From Chryseobacterium mucoviscidosis (GTDB lineage: Bacteria > Bacteroidota > Bacteroidia > Flavobacteriales > Weeksellaceae), in contig NZ_MVAG01000136.1 of NCBI RefSeq assembly GCF_002177115.1, positions 1 to 35,373 of the forward strand: DNA of 35,373 nt, written 5' to 3'. Made by a program: the position numbers and the translations under genes. The notes under the pieces are model-generated. The model worked only from the letters and a program-made list of their open reading frames with translations. It did no database searches and had not been told where the DNA came from. How positions within the stretch are numbered: position 1 is the stretch's first letter; every line of letters begins with the position of its first letter. Below, in pieces: positions 8,203 to 17,534 of the stretch.

Positions 8203-10785
8203 TTAATTTTCTGTATTATCGTCATTCTGAAACAGGTTTCCAATGGTTCCGTCTTCATCAAATCCCGCTATTGGTTCGGGATCTTCATACACTTCCGGTT
8301 CTTCTTCCACAGGTTCAGGAATGTTGATGTTGATGGATTTTACCTTGAATTTGGTAAACTGGTTTCCGATGGCTTTAATTCCCTTCACGGCAATAAATTC
8401 ATCGATATTCACTTCTTCCGGCTCTCGTTCTTTGCCTTTGTCTTTTGCGAAAATAATTTCGGCAGTGGCTCCGTTGGCAACAATTACATTTTCAATGAAC
8501 GATTTCGAATGTTCCGAAGGCATAAAAGTCTGCACATTCGGCGTATTTTCAAATAAAAACCGTTTGATAAAATAAATATCTTTTTCACCATCGTAATAGA
8601 TGCAGGTTACCGGCTGATTCGGACGCCATTTTTCCAGCACCAGATATTCGTCATCGAAGCGGTTTCCAAGATCAAAAGAAACTAATTTTGCTTCTCCGTT
8701 GGTGTTGATGGTTAAAATTTTATCATCCCCTTTGAAGCTTCCCAGTAAAGTTCCTCTTCCGTCTGCATTCAGTCTTCTCACCGTATCATCAAACCAGATT
8801 CTTCGCGGTGCTAATGTAGAAACGCCTTCTTCCTTCAGATCCACTTTCTTCACGGAGTATTTTGTCACCAAATTTCCTTTGGAATCACGGCCTTTAATCG
8901 CCAGTTCTGAGAAATCGATGTCCATTTTATTTTTTCTGATTCTTGGATTGGGTTTCAGAAGAACCGTCACTGTTTCTGCTTCTCCGTTTGGATTTGCCGA
9001 AAAATAAAGCACTTCCGATCCTTTTTTATCTGAAGCTAAAGGATAGTCTGTATTTCGTGTAACACCAGTTACTGAAAAACGTTTCATATAGTAAGGTCCT
9101 TCTCTTCCTTCGCGGTAGATCATATTGTAGACTGTCCTTTTATCGTTTTTCTTCCAGATCGCAACATAGAGAATATCTTTTCCGATGAACGTTTTTGCCT
9201 CCACTTTTACCACTTTCATGCTTCCGTCTTTTCGGAAGGTAATGATGTCGTCGATATCCGAACAGTCGAACAGATACTGGTCTTTTTTCAGAGACGTTCC
9301 GATAAATCCTTCTTCGAAATTGGCGTAGAACTTTTCGTTCGCAACCGCAACTTTTGTTGCATCAATGGTATCGAAAATTCTAAGTTCAGTTTTTCTCTGT
9401 CTGTCTTTACCGTATTTTTTCTGAATGTTCAGATAATAATCAATCGCGTACTGAATAAGATTTGCAAGATGATGTTTCACTTGCTCAATCTTACCTTCCA
9501 GCGCAGCAATATTTTCTTTAAATTTATCTAAATCGAATCTTGAGATTCTCTTAATTCTGATTTCTGTCAGTTTTAAAATATCTTCTTCCGTTACGGCTCT
9601 TAAAAGATGTCCGGTATGAGGTTTCAGTCCTGCATCAATCGTTTTCAGAACATCTTCCCATGTTTTTACCTCTTCAATATCGTGGTAAATTCTGTTTTCG
9701 ATGAAGATTCTTTCCAATGAAGAAAAATGCCAGCTTTCCTGAAGCTCATGAAGTTCGATCTCCAGTTCTTTTTTAAGCAAAGAAACAGTATGATCTGTAT
9801 TCATTTTCAGGATTTCAGAAACATTCAGGAACATCGGCTTATCGCCGACAATCACACAGGCATTCGGAGAAATGGTTACCTGACAATCGGTAAAAGCATA
9901 TAAAGCATCAATGGTTTTATCCGGAGAAACATCGTTATGAAGATGAATCAGGATTTCAACTTTATCGGAAGTATTGTCTTCAATTTTTTTGATCTTGATC
10001 TTTCCTTTTTCATTGGCTTTAATAATGGAATCAATCAGATCGCTTGTTGTTTTTGAGTACGGAAGCTCCGTAATAATAAGGGTATGCTTATCGTAAGGGG
10101 AAATTTTAGCTCTGGCTCTTACCTTTCCTCCACGGTGTCCGTCGTTGTATTCTGAAACATCCAGATAACCCGCCGTCATAAAATCAGGGAAAAGCTCAAA
10201 CTTTTTACCTTTCAGATACGCCACAGAAGCGTTGATAAGTTCGTTAAAATTATGCGGAAGAATTTTGGTTGAAAGTCCGACTCCGATTCCTTCAACGCCC
10301 TGCGCTAAAAGCAGCGGAAATTTTACAGGAAGATCAATCGGTTCGTTATTTCTGCCGTCATAAGATTTTGCCCATTCCGTTGTTTTCGGATTGAAAACCA
10401 CTTCGAGAGCAAAAGGGGTTAATCGGGCTTCGATGTATCTCGCCGCCGCCGCAGAATCTCCGGTGTAGATGTTCCCCCAGTTTCCCTGAGTATCGATCAA
10501 AAGTTCTTTCTGACCGATTCCTACCATCGCATCGGTAATGGAAGCATCACCATGAGGGTGATATTTCATGGTATTTCCAACGATATTGGCAACCTTGTTA
10601 TAACGTCCGTCTTCCAGCTCCCGCATGGAATGCATGATCCTTCGCTGAACAGGCTTAAATCCGTCATAAACCGATGGAATTGCCCTGTCTAAAATTACAT
10701 AAGAAGCATAATCCAAGAACCAGTCTTTATACAGTCCTGAAACTTTTTTTAAGCTTTCGCCTTCATGCGAGTATTCTTCTGTCAT
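8203..10785 (-). CDS. parC: DNA topoisomerase IV subunit A (ParC)
   Basis: 860 residues. The breakage-reunion subunit of the type IIA topoisomerase that decatenates daughter chromosomes. The N-terminal winged-helix segment has FKPVQRRIMHSM, and the catalytic tyrosine is Tyr117 in AARYIEARL. The tower and coiled-coil region precede about residue 480, and the C-terminal part is a degenerate beta-pinwheel with an acidic tail (EPVEEEPEVYEDPEPIAGFD). The GyrA Ser83 position (HPHGD followed by the residue) is Ala81 here, which matters for quinolones. It is called ParC rather than GyrA because of the paired parE upstream and the loss of a clear GyrA box. It starts 11 bp after a small membrane protein gene. 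Confidence 0.92.
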   Translation of the reverse strand: MTEEYSHEGESLKKVSGLYKDWFLDYASYVILDRAIPSVYDGFKPVQRRIMHSMRELEDGRYNKVANIVGNTMKYHPHGDASITDAMVGIGQKELLIDTQGNWGNIYTGDSAAAARYIEARLTPFALEVVFNPKTTEWAKSYDGRNNEPIDLPVKFPLLLAQGVEGIGVGLSTKILPHNFNELINASVAYLKGKKFELFPDFMTAGYLDVSEYNDGHRGGKVRARAKISPYDKHTLIITELPYSKTTSDLIDSIIKANEKGKIKIKKIEDNTSDKVEILIHLHNDVSPDKTIDALYAFTDCQVTISPNACVIVGDKPMFLNVSEILKMNTDHTVSLLKKELEIELHELQESWHFSSLERIFIENRIYHDIEEVKTWEDVLKTIDAGLKPHTGHLLRAVTEEDILKLTEIRIKRISRFDLDKFKENIAALEGKIEQVKHHLANLIQYAIDYYLNIQKKYGKDRQRKTELRIFDTIDATKVAVANEKFYANFEEGFIGTSLKKDQYLFDCSDIDDIITFRKDGSMKVVKVEAKTFIGKDILYVAIWKKNDKRTVYNMIYREGREGPYYMKRFSVTGVTRNTDYPLASDKKGSEVLYFSANPNGEAETVTVLLKPNPRIRKNKMDIDFSELAIKGRDSKGNLVTKYSVKKVDLKEEGVSTLAPRRIWFDDTVRRLNADGRGTLLGSFKGDDKILTINTNGEAKLVSFDLGNRFDDEYLVLEKWRPNQPVTCIYYDGEKDIYFIKRFLFENTPNVQTFMPSEHSKSFIENVIVANGATAEIIFAKDKGKEREPEEVNIDEFIAVKGIKAIGNQFTKFKVKSININIPEPVEEEPEVYEDPEPIAGFDEDGTIGNLFQNDDNTEN

Positions 10786-10796
10786 TCTTTAATTTA

Positions 10797-11273
10797 TTAA
10801 CTCTTTTTCTCTTTATTGGCCTTAACGACCTTATTTAAGGAAACTTTTAAATCACTAATTTCTCTTTTGGTAAGATATGAAATTTCATACCTCAAAATGG
10901 TAGAACCGCTGTTTTTGCTTGAGATCGTAACATAAAGTCTTTTCATAAAGAAAAGATCTACAACCTCAAATTTTTGCAGTTTGTATTTCGGAAACTCATC
11001 ACTTAACGGTTTTTGCAGAAAAGGAATAATGTTCCTGTTTCTGAAATGCAGAGCTTCTCCATCACTGTCATATTCAAAGATCTGCCTTCCGTTAAAATAA
11101 AAGAGTACTACCAAAATAATTGGAACAAAAATCAATAGTAATTCTTCTTTTCCCAAGATCCTAAACTTATACTCTTCTAAAATATAAGCTCCGATACCTC
11201 CGACTAAAAGCATAGCCAATAAAGTACTAATGAAGCTGTATACCGAAGTTTTATTGCGGTTACTAAGTCTCAT
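10797..11273 (-). CDS. Small membrane protein of unknown function between parE and parC
   Basis: 158 residues; not recognised. Two hydrophobic helices lie near the N-terminus (about 13-31 and 44-59), separated by a short charged loop. They are followed by a soluble domain of about 95 residues, rich in beta-prone stretches (QIFEYDSDGEALHF, YKLQKFEVVDLFF, LRYEISYL), and a lysine-rich tail. This layout resembles small two-helix proteins with a PH-like domain, but that is a shape impression, not a match. It is 53 bp from parE and 11 bp from parC, so it is almost certainly co-transcribed with both topoisomerase subunits. Confidence 0.75.
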   Translation of the reverse strand: MRLSNRNKTSVYSFISTLLAMLLVGGIGAYILEEYKFRILGKEELLLIFVPIILVVLFYFNGRQIFEYDSDGEALHFRNRNIIPFLQKPLSDEFPKYKLQKFEVVDLFFMKRLYVTISSKNSGSTILRYEISYLTKREISDLKVSLNKVVKANKEKKS

Positions 11274-11326
11274 ATTAATATTTGTATTAGTGGATTATTT
11301 GTGTTTTTTTAAAATAAAGATTTTAA

Positions 11327-13216
11327 TTAGCTTTCATTTATGACTTCACTCAATATTTCTTTTTTATTAATATCAGGGTCTTCAACTACCAGATTTTCAA
11401 GGATAAAAGTTTGTCTGTCTGGTGTATTTTTTCCCATGTAGAATTCCAAAAGCTGATCAATGGTTTGGTCTTTTCCTACCACAACAGGTTCCAGACGGAT
11501 GTCTTTGCCGATAAAGTGTTTGAATTCGTCAGGAGAAATTTCTCCCAATCCTTTAAATCGGGTAATCTCCGGATTTTTTCCCAATTCATTTAACGCTTTT
11601 GCTCTTTCCTGTTCTGTATAGCAATATCGTGTCTCTTTTTTATTTCTTACTCTGAATAAAGGAGTCTGAAGAATATAAAGGTGTCCGTTCTTAATCAGAT
11701 CCGGGAAGAACTGAAGGAAAAACGTGATCATCAACAGACGAATGTGCATTCCGTCGACATCGGCATCGGTGGCAATAATTACCTGATTGTATCGAAGATC
11801 TTCAAGACTTTCTTCAATGTTCAAAGCAGCCTGAAGAAGGTTAAATTCTTCGTTTTCATACACTACTTTCTTGGTTAAACCATAGCAGTTCAAGGGTTTT
11901 CCTTTCAGAGAAAATACTGCCTGTGTTTCCACATCTCTGGATTTTGTGATGGATCCGGATGCAGAATCTCCCTCGGTGATAAAGATTTGGGTTTCTCCCT
12001 TTCTTTCGTTTTTCTGATCGTTGTAATGCTGTCTGCAGTCACGAAGTTTTTTATTGTGAAGAGAAACTTTTTTGGCTCTTTCTCTCGCTAATTTCTGAAT
12101 TCCGGAAAGCTCTTTTCTTTCTCTTTCCGAGATTAAAATCTTTCGTTGGATCGCTTCAGCAACTTCAGGGTTTTTATGTAAAAAATTATCTAATTTACTT
12201 TTCAGGAAATCAATAACAAAAGTCCTTACGGTGGGTCCGTTCGGTCCGATGTCATTCGATCCTAATTTTGTTTTGGTCTGAGACTCGAAAACAGGCTCTT
12301 CCACATTAATGGAAACTGCAGCCACAATGGATTTTCTAACGTCGGAAGCATCAAAATTTTTATTAAAAAACTCACGGATTGTTTTTACGTAAGCTTCTCT
12401 GAAGGCATTTAAATGGGTTCCTCCCTGTGTTGTATTCTGTCCGTTAACGAATGAAAAATACGTTTCGGTCTGAGATTTATCGGTGTGCGTAATGGCAACT
12501 TCAATATCATTGTCCTTCAGGTGAACAATGGGGTAAAGCGTTTCGTTTTCCAGCTCTTCGTCCAGCAAATCTTTCAAACCGTTTTCTGAGAAGAATGTTT
12601 CTCCGTTGAAAAGAATTTTCAAACCGGGATTCAGATAGGCATAATTGCGGAGCATTCTTTCGATATACTCTTTTCTGAATTTGAAGTGAAGGAAAATATC
12701 GGCATCCGGAATAAAGGAAATCTCGGTTCCGTTTCTGTCTGAAGAATCTTTTTCTTCAAAATTTTCTGTAATAATACCTCTGGAAAATTCTGCGGCTTTC
12801 ATCCTCCCGTCCCGGAAAGAACGAACCCTGAAATAATCGGAAAGTGCATTTACAGCTTTTGTACCGACTCCGTTAAGACCTACGGATTTTTTGAAGGCTT
12901 TACTGTCGTACTTCCCTCCGGTATTCATTTTAGAAACCGCATCCACTACTTTTCCCAACGGAATTCCGCGTCCAAAATCACGGATCGTAACTTTACCGTC
13001 ATCTAATTTTATTTCAATTCTTTTACCTGCTTTCATTCTGAACTCATCGATGGAGTTGTCCAGAATTTCTTTCAGTAAAATATAGATACCATCATCGGCG
13101 GAAGAACCGTCTCCCAGTTTCCCGATATACATTCCGGGACGCAGGCGGATATGCTCCTGCCAATCGAGGGTTCTGATATTATCTTCGGAATAGATCGGAT
13201 TTATTTCTTGTGACAT
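11327..13216 (-). CDS. parE: DNA topoisomerase IV subunit B (ParE)
   Basis: About 629 residues. The ATPase subunit that drives strand passage with ParC. The GHKL ATPase domain shows EILDNSIDE (Mg/ATP site), DFGRGIPLG and the lid GLNGVGTKAVNAL. The transducer is in the middle, and the TOPRIM domain has EGDSASGS and DADVDGMHIR, which hold the metal ions at the cleavage site. The length and the lack of the GyrB-specific insert fit ParE. I start at the ATG at 13216 (MSQEINPIY). The longer frame begins with TTG at 13231, almost on top of the predicted transcription start. It is first in the order parE, membrane protein, parC, rhomboid. Confidence 0.93.
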   Translation of the reverse strand: MSQEINPIYSEDNIRTLDWQEHIRLRPGMYIGKLGDGSSADDGIYILLKEILDNSIDEFRMKAGKRIEIKLDDGKVTIRDFGRGIPLGKVVDAVSKMNTGGKYDSKAFKKSVGLNGVGTKAVNALSDYFRVRSFRDGRMKAAEFSRGIITENFEEKDSSDRNGTEISFIPDADIFLHFKFRKEYIERMLRNYAYLNPGLKILFNGETFFSENGLKDLLDEELENETLYPIVHLKDNDIEVAITHTDKSQTETYFSFVNGQNTTQGGTHLNAFREAYVKTIREFFNKNFDASDVRKSIVAAVSINVEEPVFESQTKTKLGSNDIGPNGPTVRTFVIDFLKSKLDNFLHKNPEVAEAIQRKILISERERKELSGIQKLARERAKKVSLHNKKLRDCRQHYNDQKNERKGETQIFITEGDSASGSITKSRDVETQAVFSLKGKPLNCYGLTKKVVYENEEFNLLQAALNIEESLEDLRYNQVIIATDADVDGMHIRLLMITFFLQFFPDLIKNGHLYILQTPLFRVRNKKETRYCYTEQERAKALNELGKNPEITRFKGLGEISPDEFKHFIGKDIRLEPVVVGKDQTIDQLLEFYMGKNTPDRQTFILENLVVEDPDINKKEILSEVINES

Positions 13217-13236
13217 ATGTAATTTCAGCAAACATA

Positions 13237-13244
13237 CAAAAGTA
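13237..13244 (-). promoter_or_regulatory. -7 promoter element of the parE cluster (TACTTTTG)
   Basis: On the minus strand TACTTTTG fits TAnnTTTG exactly and lies 20 bp before the chosen parE ATG, giving a leader of about 15 nt. No convincing -33 TTG was seen. The 286-bp gap up to the LytTR gene is otherwise AT-rich and plain. Confidence 0.55.
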
Positions 13245-13502
13245 CGAAATTGAAGAAAATTATCCGAATATTTTGGTTCATTTTTTTGTAAATATTCTTA
13301 TAGGTATTGCATTATTAATAATGAAATTCTATATTTACATTATTCAATATCAAGTGAAAAACCAGCTTTATTTTATTTTTTTCGTTAAAATTAAAGCTGA
13401 TTATGTTTCAAATTAATAATCTTATTAACATCAATAAAATATTATCTTATGATTGTCTCTCTATAATTACTTAGTAAAACTGAAACCAAAAACCAAACTC
13501 AC

Positions 13503-14219
13503 ATGAAAAATAAATTGAACGCCTGTATTATTGACGACTTAGATGAAGGCAAATACGTTTCCCAACTCCTGAAAAAGGAATTTCCTGAATTCGAAACTGA
13601 TCTTCAGACGAGCTGTATTCTTTTCGCTTCGGATTATTTTACAAAACATTCCACGGATATTTTATTCGTTGATATTCAGAATTTTAAAGAAAACGATATT
13701 GAAGCATTAGTGCAGTTTAAAGAAAATGATTTCCCGATTATTCTCATCACAGAATCTGAAAAATCTGCTATTCAGGCAATAAAAAGAGGATTTATCCATT
13801 ATATTTTCAAACCTTTAAAAAATCTGGATTTCGTTCTCACCGTTAATAAAGCTCTCGAAAAATTCAGAAAAAACAGAATCTCCTCTCTTTCAGGTTTCCA
13901 AAACAAAATCAATCTTCCTACCCTGCAAGGATTTAAGCGGGTAAATATTGACGAAATCATCCGTTGCGAAGCAGATTCCAATTACACTTCTATTTATCTT
14001 TCGGACAAAAGCAAAGTAATGGTTTCCAAAACATTGTGCGATTTTGAAAAAAATCTTTCCGAATATAATTTTTTCAGAATTCATCACAAACACCTCATTA
14101 ACCTCGAACATCTTAAAGAATATATCAAAGGAAAAGGCGGACAGGTCGTAATGGCAGACAATTCCGTCCTCGATGTTTCCATTCGCAGGAAAAACGAATT
14201 CCTTCATAAAATGGCTTAA
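13503..14219 (+). CDS. LytTR-family response regulator
   Basis: 238 residues. The receiver domain (about 5-118) has the acidic pair Asp11-Asp12, the phospho-acceptor Asp57 in ILFVDIQN, Thr83 and Lys103 (FKPL). The LytTR DNA-binding domain is about 133-236, with RVNIDEIIRCEADSNYTSIY and FFRIHHKHLINL. These regulators usually pair with a LytS-type sensor kinase. None is next door, so it is an orphan here and its partner must be elsewhere. There is no plain promoter match. It stands alone on the plus strand between the divergent parE cluster and a surface-protein gene. Confidence 0.9.
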   Translation: MKNKLNACIIDDLDEGKYVSQLLKKEFPEFETDLQTSCILFASDYFTKHSTDILFVDIQNFKENDIEALVQFKENDFPIILITESEKSAIQAIKRGFIHYIFKPLKNLDFVLTVNKALEKFRKNRISSLSGFQNKINLPTLQGFKRVNIDEIIRCEADSNYTSIYLSDKSKVMVSKTLCDFEKNLSEYNFFRIHHKHLINLEHLKEYIKGKGGQVVMADNSVLDVSIRRKNEFLHKMA

Positions 14220-14559
14220 CGTAAGAAATAATATTTTTTTTCATCTTACCTGTGATGTTAGATTACAGGAAACATTCTGTTTTTCAATACTATAACAATA
14301 TCATTCAGACATTTTAAAATAAGCCATTCCCATTTTTTGAAAAGAAAAACACATTTACGTGCAAAAAAACTACACTTACTCAAAATCCATCCGCATTTAC
14401 TTAGTCACTTTAGTGTGAGATTGTTATATGTGATAATTTTAAGGTCTTAACTACATGTAGAAAATTTAACAGCTAAAAGGTGAAAACCAAAATGTATTCA
14501 ATGAGTATTAATTCTTAAAGTTTTTGTTGGTTTTTGATGTACAAAATCAAGTTAGCATC
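14220..14559. other. Intergenic region upstream of the surface protein gene
   Basis: 340 bp of AT-rich DNA. A weak hairpin, CCTGT/ACAGG near 14249-14269, may follow the LytTR gene. No gene, tRNA or clear promoter was recognised. Confidence 0.4.
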
Positions 14560-15776
14560 ATGGTAAGAATGTATTTTTTAATCTTCTGCTTTCTTTTAGG
14601 AAACGTAATGCTTTTGGCACAAAATCCTCCCTGTTCAGACTTTAATGATCCTGTAAATCCTTACGGAAACTGGGCTCCCGCTGCTGCACCCAACGGAAAT
14701 GTAAGTGTAGGTGTAGGTTCTCCGAATCCTCTGGACGGATCGCAGTTTCTTATTATAAAAGACAAGTCGGGAGGATCGTGGTACCAGAACTGGAAAGATT
14801 ACCAAAAGCTGGGAAACTATTTTCTGGGGCAGTGTCTTTATTTTGATTTTTATCTGGACAATGACAGTGGTTACGGATTGCCTTATCATCCATACATCAC
14901 ACTTTCTGACGGAACCAACAGCGCTACATTTGTGGCAAGTGTAACAGTAACTCCGGGAAGCGGATGGTTCGTATAAAAGCTCCTATTCAGCTTTCCAGCG
15001 GCGGTGTTCTTCCAAGCAATTCGGATGGAGCATGGACGATGAGTCCTGTAAATGCGGCAATTTTTGATAACATCATCATGAATTCTCAGGTTCTTTCCAT
15101 TACGCCGGATATTACGTCTACACAACAGGAAGTGATGTATTTCGATAACATCTGTGTAAAGCCTTGCGAAGGATGCAACGAATGTAATTCTAACTTTAAA
15201 ATCCAGACAACAACAAGCACATCAGGAAATTACACCACAGCTCAGATATTTCTTGAAAGCACCAATTCTCCAAGTTTATATAAAGTAGACTGGGGCGACG
15301 GAACGACAGGAGATGTACTGACTTCGCACATCTACAACACTCCGGGAAGCTACACGGTTTGTGTTATACAGTTTGAAGGAGATCAACCTAAGTGCAAAAC
15401 CTGTATTTCTATTTGTATTCCGAAACCTGCGGAAGGAGGAAACGCTAAAAACCCGGGCAATTTGAAATCTCCTTTAAAAGATGTTGCCGAAGCAGCAAGA
15501 GCTGAATCGGAAACAGCCAGTCAGCCGGAGTACAATCTGGTTCCCAATCCCGCAAAAAACTATGTTGATGTACAGACTAATCTTTCCAAAACAGGCACTG
15601 TAACCGTTAAAATAATGGATACTTCCGGAAAGATTCTGATTAATAATTCCGAAACGGTAGAAAGCGGAAGACAAAGCATCAAGATTAATACTGAAAAACT
15701 GATTCAGGGAACTTATATTGTTGAGATACAATCCGAGAACGTAAAATCTTCGCAGAAACTGCTCATAACGAGGTAA
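14560..15776 (+). pseudogene. T9SS-secreted PKD-domain surface protein, split by a one-base frameshift
   Basis: Two frames join into one protein of about 405 residues. The first part (14560-14976) has a signal peptide (MVRMYFLIFC...LLAQ) and a domain ending PGSGWFV. The second (from about 14964) continues RIKAPIQL, a cysteine-rich linker (CVKPCEGCNECNSN), a PKD-like domain (YKVDWGDGTTG) and a T9SS type A sorting domain (YNLVPNPAKNYVDV to the end). Restoring one G after 14967 (GGATGGTT to GGATGGGTT) gives GSGWVRIKAPI, which reads naturally, so one base seems lost. It would be a secreted, possibly sugar-binding or adhesive protein; no catalytic domain is seen. The ATG at 14560 is preferred over the TTG at 14524 because it leads straight into the signal peptide. 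A sequencing error in the G run is possible. Confidence 0.75.
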
Positions 15777-15794
15777 TGCAATTCATATCTTCAA

Positions 15795-15829
15795 AAAAGC
15801 CATCCGAAATCGGATGGTTTTTCTTTTTT
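15795..15829 (+). terminator. Intrinsic terminator of the PKD surface protein gene
   Basis: The stem CCATCCG/CGGATGG (15800-15806 with 15811-15817) with loop AAAT is extended by A:T pairs and followed by a T-rich run to 15829. Confidence 0.85.
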
Positions 15830-15930
15830 AAGCAATTCTTTAAAACATTATCAGTCTTTTATTCACCTTTCAACAAACTGAAATCAAATCTCTTTTGTTT
15901 TTTGTGATTAATTTAAACCTTTACATATCT

Positions 15931-15958
15931 TTTGATTGTAAAAAATAAATTAAATTCG
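15931..15958 (+). promoter_or_regulatory. Putative promoter of the aminotransferase gene
   Basis: TTTG at 15931-15934 and TAAATTCG at 15951-15958 resemble the -33 and -7 boxes (one mismatch in the latter) with a 16-nt spacer. The leader to the ATG at 15981 is short. Confidence 0.4.
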
Positions 15959-15980
15959 AGAGATCAAAAATTTAACCTTA

Positions 15981-17129
15981 ATGATACAACTTCCTTTATC
16001 CAAACTTTCCAATGTAGGAACTACCATTTTCAGCCAGATGACGCAGCTTGCCAACGAAAATGAAGCCATCAATCTATCGCAGGGTTTTCCAGATTTCATG
16101 CCCGATTCCGAATTGCTGGATCATGTAGATCATTTCATTAAAAAAGGCTTTAATCAGTATGCTCCGATGGGCGGAATGATCGGTTTAAAGGAAGAAATTG
16201 CCGGAAAAATAGAAAATTCTCATCAGGCAGTGTATCATCCGGATTCTGAAATTACGGTTACCGCAGGCGGAACTCAGGCTATTTTCACGGCAATTGCGAC
16301 TTTTGTAAAGAAAGAAGATGAGGTCATTATTTTTGAACCGGCTTACGACTGTTATGAACCTACGGTAGAACTCTTCGGCGGAATTGTGAAACGTTTCGAG
16401 ATGAAAGCTCCCAATTATGAAATCGACTGGAATGTGGTAAAAAGTTTAGTTTCGGAAAAAACCAAAATGATCATCCTGAATAACCCGAACAATCCTTCCG
16501 GAAAGATTTTAAAGGAATATGACATTCAGGAATTAATTAAAATTGTGAAAGGAACTTCTATCCTGATTTTAAGTGATGAAGTGTATGAAAATATTGTTTT
16601 TGACGGAAAACAGCATTTAAGCATCTGCAAATATCCCGAACTGAAAAACAGAAGCCTTTTAGTGGCTTCATTCGGAAAACTGTTTCATGTGACCGGGTGG
16701 AAAATAGGCTATTGTGCGGCTCCGAAATATCTGACGGATGAATTCAGAAAAATACACCAGTTTAATGTATTCTCCGTGAATACACCGATGCAGCTTGCTT
16801 TGGCGGAATACATGAAAAATCCGGATCATTATAATCATCTGAATCAGTTCTTTCAGGAAAAAAGAGATTTTTTAAGACAAGGGTTAGCCAATACTCCATT
16901 TGAATTGTTAGACTGTGAAGGAACGTATTTTCAGGCTTTAAAATATGATAAGATTTCTGACAAAAGCGATCTTGATTTCGCGCACGAACTCACGATTAAT
17001 CATAAAGTGGCAAGTGTTCCTTTCTCTTCTTTTTATAAAAATAAGCTGAATGAAAATGTAATCCGTTTGTGTTTTGCCAAGAAGCAGGAAACTTTGGAAA
17101 AAGCTTTGGAGAATTTGTCTAAACTGTAA
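15981..17129 (+). CDS. Methionine aminotransferase (class I/II, YbdL-like)
   Basis: 382 residues, a fold-type I PLP enzyme. The substrate-loop NLSQGFPDF near the N-terminus, NNPNNPSGK (the Asn that contacts PLP), SDEVYE (the Asp that holds the pyridine nitrogen) and SFGKLFHVTGWK with the PLP-binding lysine are all present. The closest recalled relatives are E. coli YbdL and kynurenine aminotransferase-like enzymes. These convert methionine to 2-oxo-4-methylthiobutyrate using a keto-acid acceptor, and in many bacteria this is the last step of methionine salvage. No other salvage gene is adjacent. It is a single gene with its own promoter candidate. The exact substrate range is inferred from family resemblance. 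Confidence 0.88.
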   Translation: MIQLPLSKLSNVGTTIFSQMTQLANENEAINLSQGFPDFMPDSELLDHVDHFIKKGFNQYAPMGGMIGLKEEIAGKIENSHQAVYHPDSEITVTAGGTQAIFTAIATFVKKEDEVIIFEPAYDCYEPTVELFGGIVKRFEMKAPNYEIDWNVVKSLVSEKTKMIILNNPNNPSGKILKEYDIQELIKIVKGTSILILSDEVYENIVFDGKQHLSICKYPELKNRSLLVASFGKLFHVTGWKIGYCAAPKYLTDEFRKIHQFNVFSVNTPMQLALAEYMKNPDHYNHLNQFFQEKRDFLRQGLANTPFELLDCEGTYFQALKYDKISDKSDLDFAHELTINHKVASVPFSSFYKNKLNENVIRLCFAKKQETLEKALENLSKL

Positions 17130-17191
17130 TTTCGTTGATCGTTGATTTAGCAAATAAGAAGACTTAAAAAAGCTAATTTAACTCATTTTAA

Positions 17192-17363
17192 TTTGATTGT
17201 CCGTTTATTAACCTAAAGCTTCGACAGGCTCAGCTTGACATCGCTAAAAATCAAGCGTTTAGTATTAGAGGTGTCACACTGAGCTTGTCGAAGTACCTGT
17301 TATAAATAATTGATTTTCATATCAGTGCATAATAATAGGTTGTTTAACGGATATTCAAAATTT
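17192..17363. repeat. 172-bp dispersed repeat, copy B (inverted relative to copy A)
   Basis: Its reverse complement matches 3801-3972 over the full length with only scattered substitutions. It carries the same internal REP-like arms (GCTTCGACAGGCTCAG here, GAGCTTGTCGAAG on the other side). It lies in the 405-bp gap between the convergent aminotransferase and SDR genes. Confidence 0.9.
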
Positions 17364-17368
17364 TAAAT

Positions 17369-17522
17369 TTAACCACAAAAGATGCAAAAGACTTTATTGA
17401 ATTTATTTAGAGTATTTCAAAACTCTGCAAAGAGAAAAAATCTTTGATTTTTTAAACTTATGTGCTCTTTTTTTCCATTTAAGTAATAAAATCGCTTAAG
17501 TCTTTTGCATCTTTTGTGGTAA
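17369..17522. repeat. Palindromic MITE-like element, copy 2
   Basis: A perfect 22-nt inverted repeat, 17372-17393 (ACCACAAAAGATGCAAAAG plus ACT) and 17499-17520, bounds about 105 bp. The centre contains AAAATCTTTGATTTTTT, shared with the other three copies. It begins 5 bp from the 172-bp repeat. It lies just beyond the SDR stop codon, where its long stem could also end transcription. Confidence 0.8.
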
Positions 17523-17534
17523 AAAATCTAAACA

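Noticed and set aside
13210..13416. Open frame of 68 codons on the plus strand before the LytTR gene
   Set aside because: It overlaps the parE start and promoter, is dominated by Ile, Phe and Tyr from AT-rich DNA, and has no start signal.
17369..17522. Small RNA gene between the aminotransferase and SDR genes
   Set aside because: The long stem is explained by the repeat family found three more times in the window, and no promoter of its own was seen.
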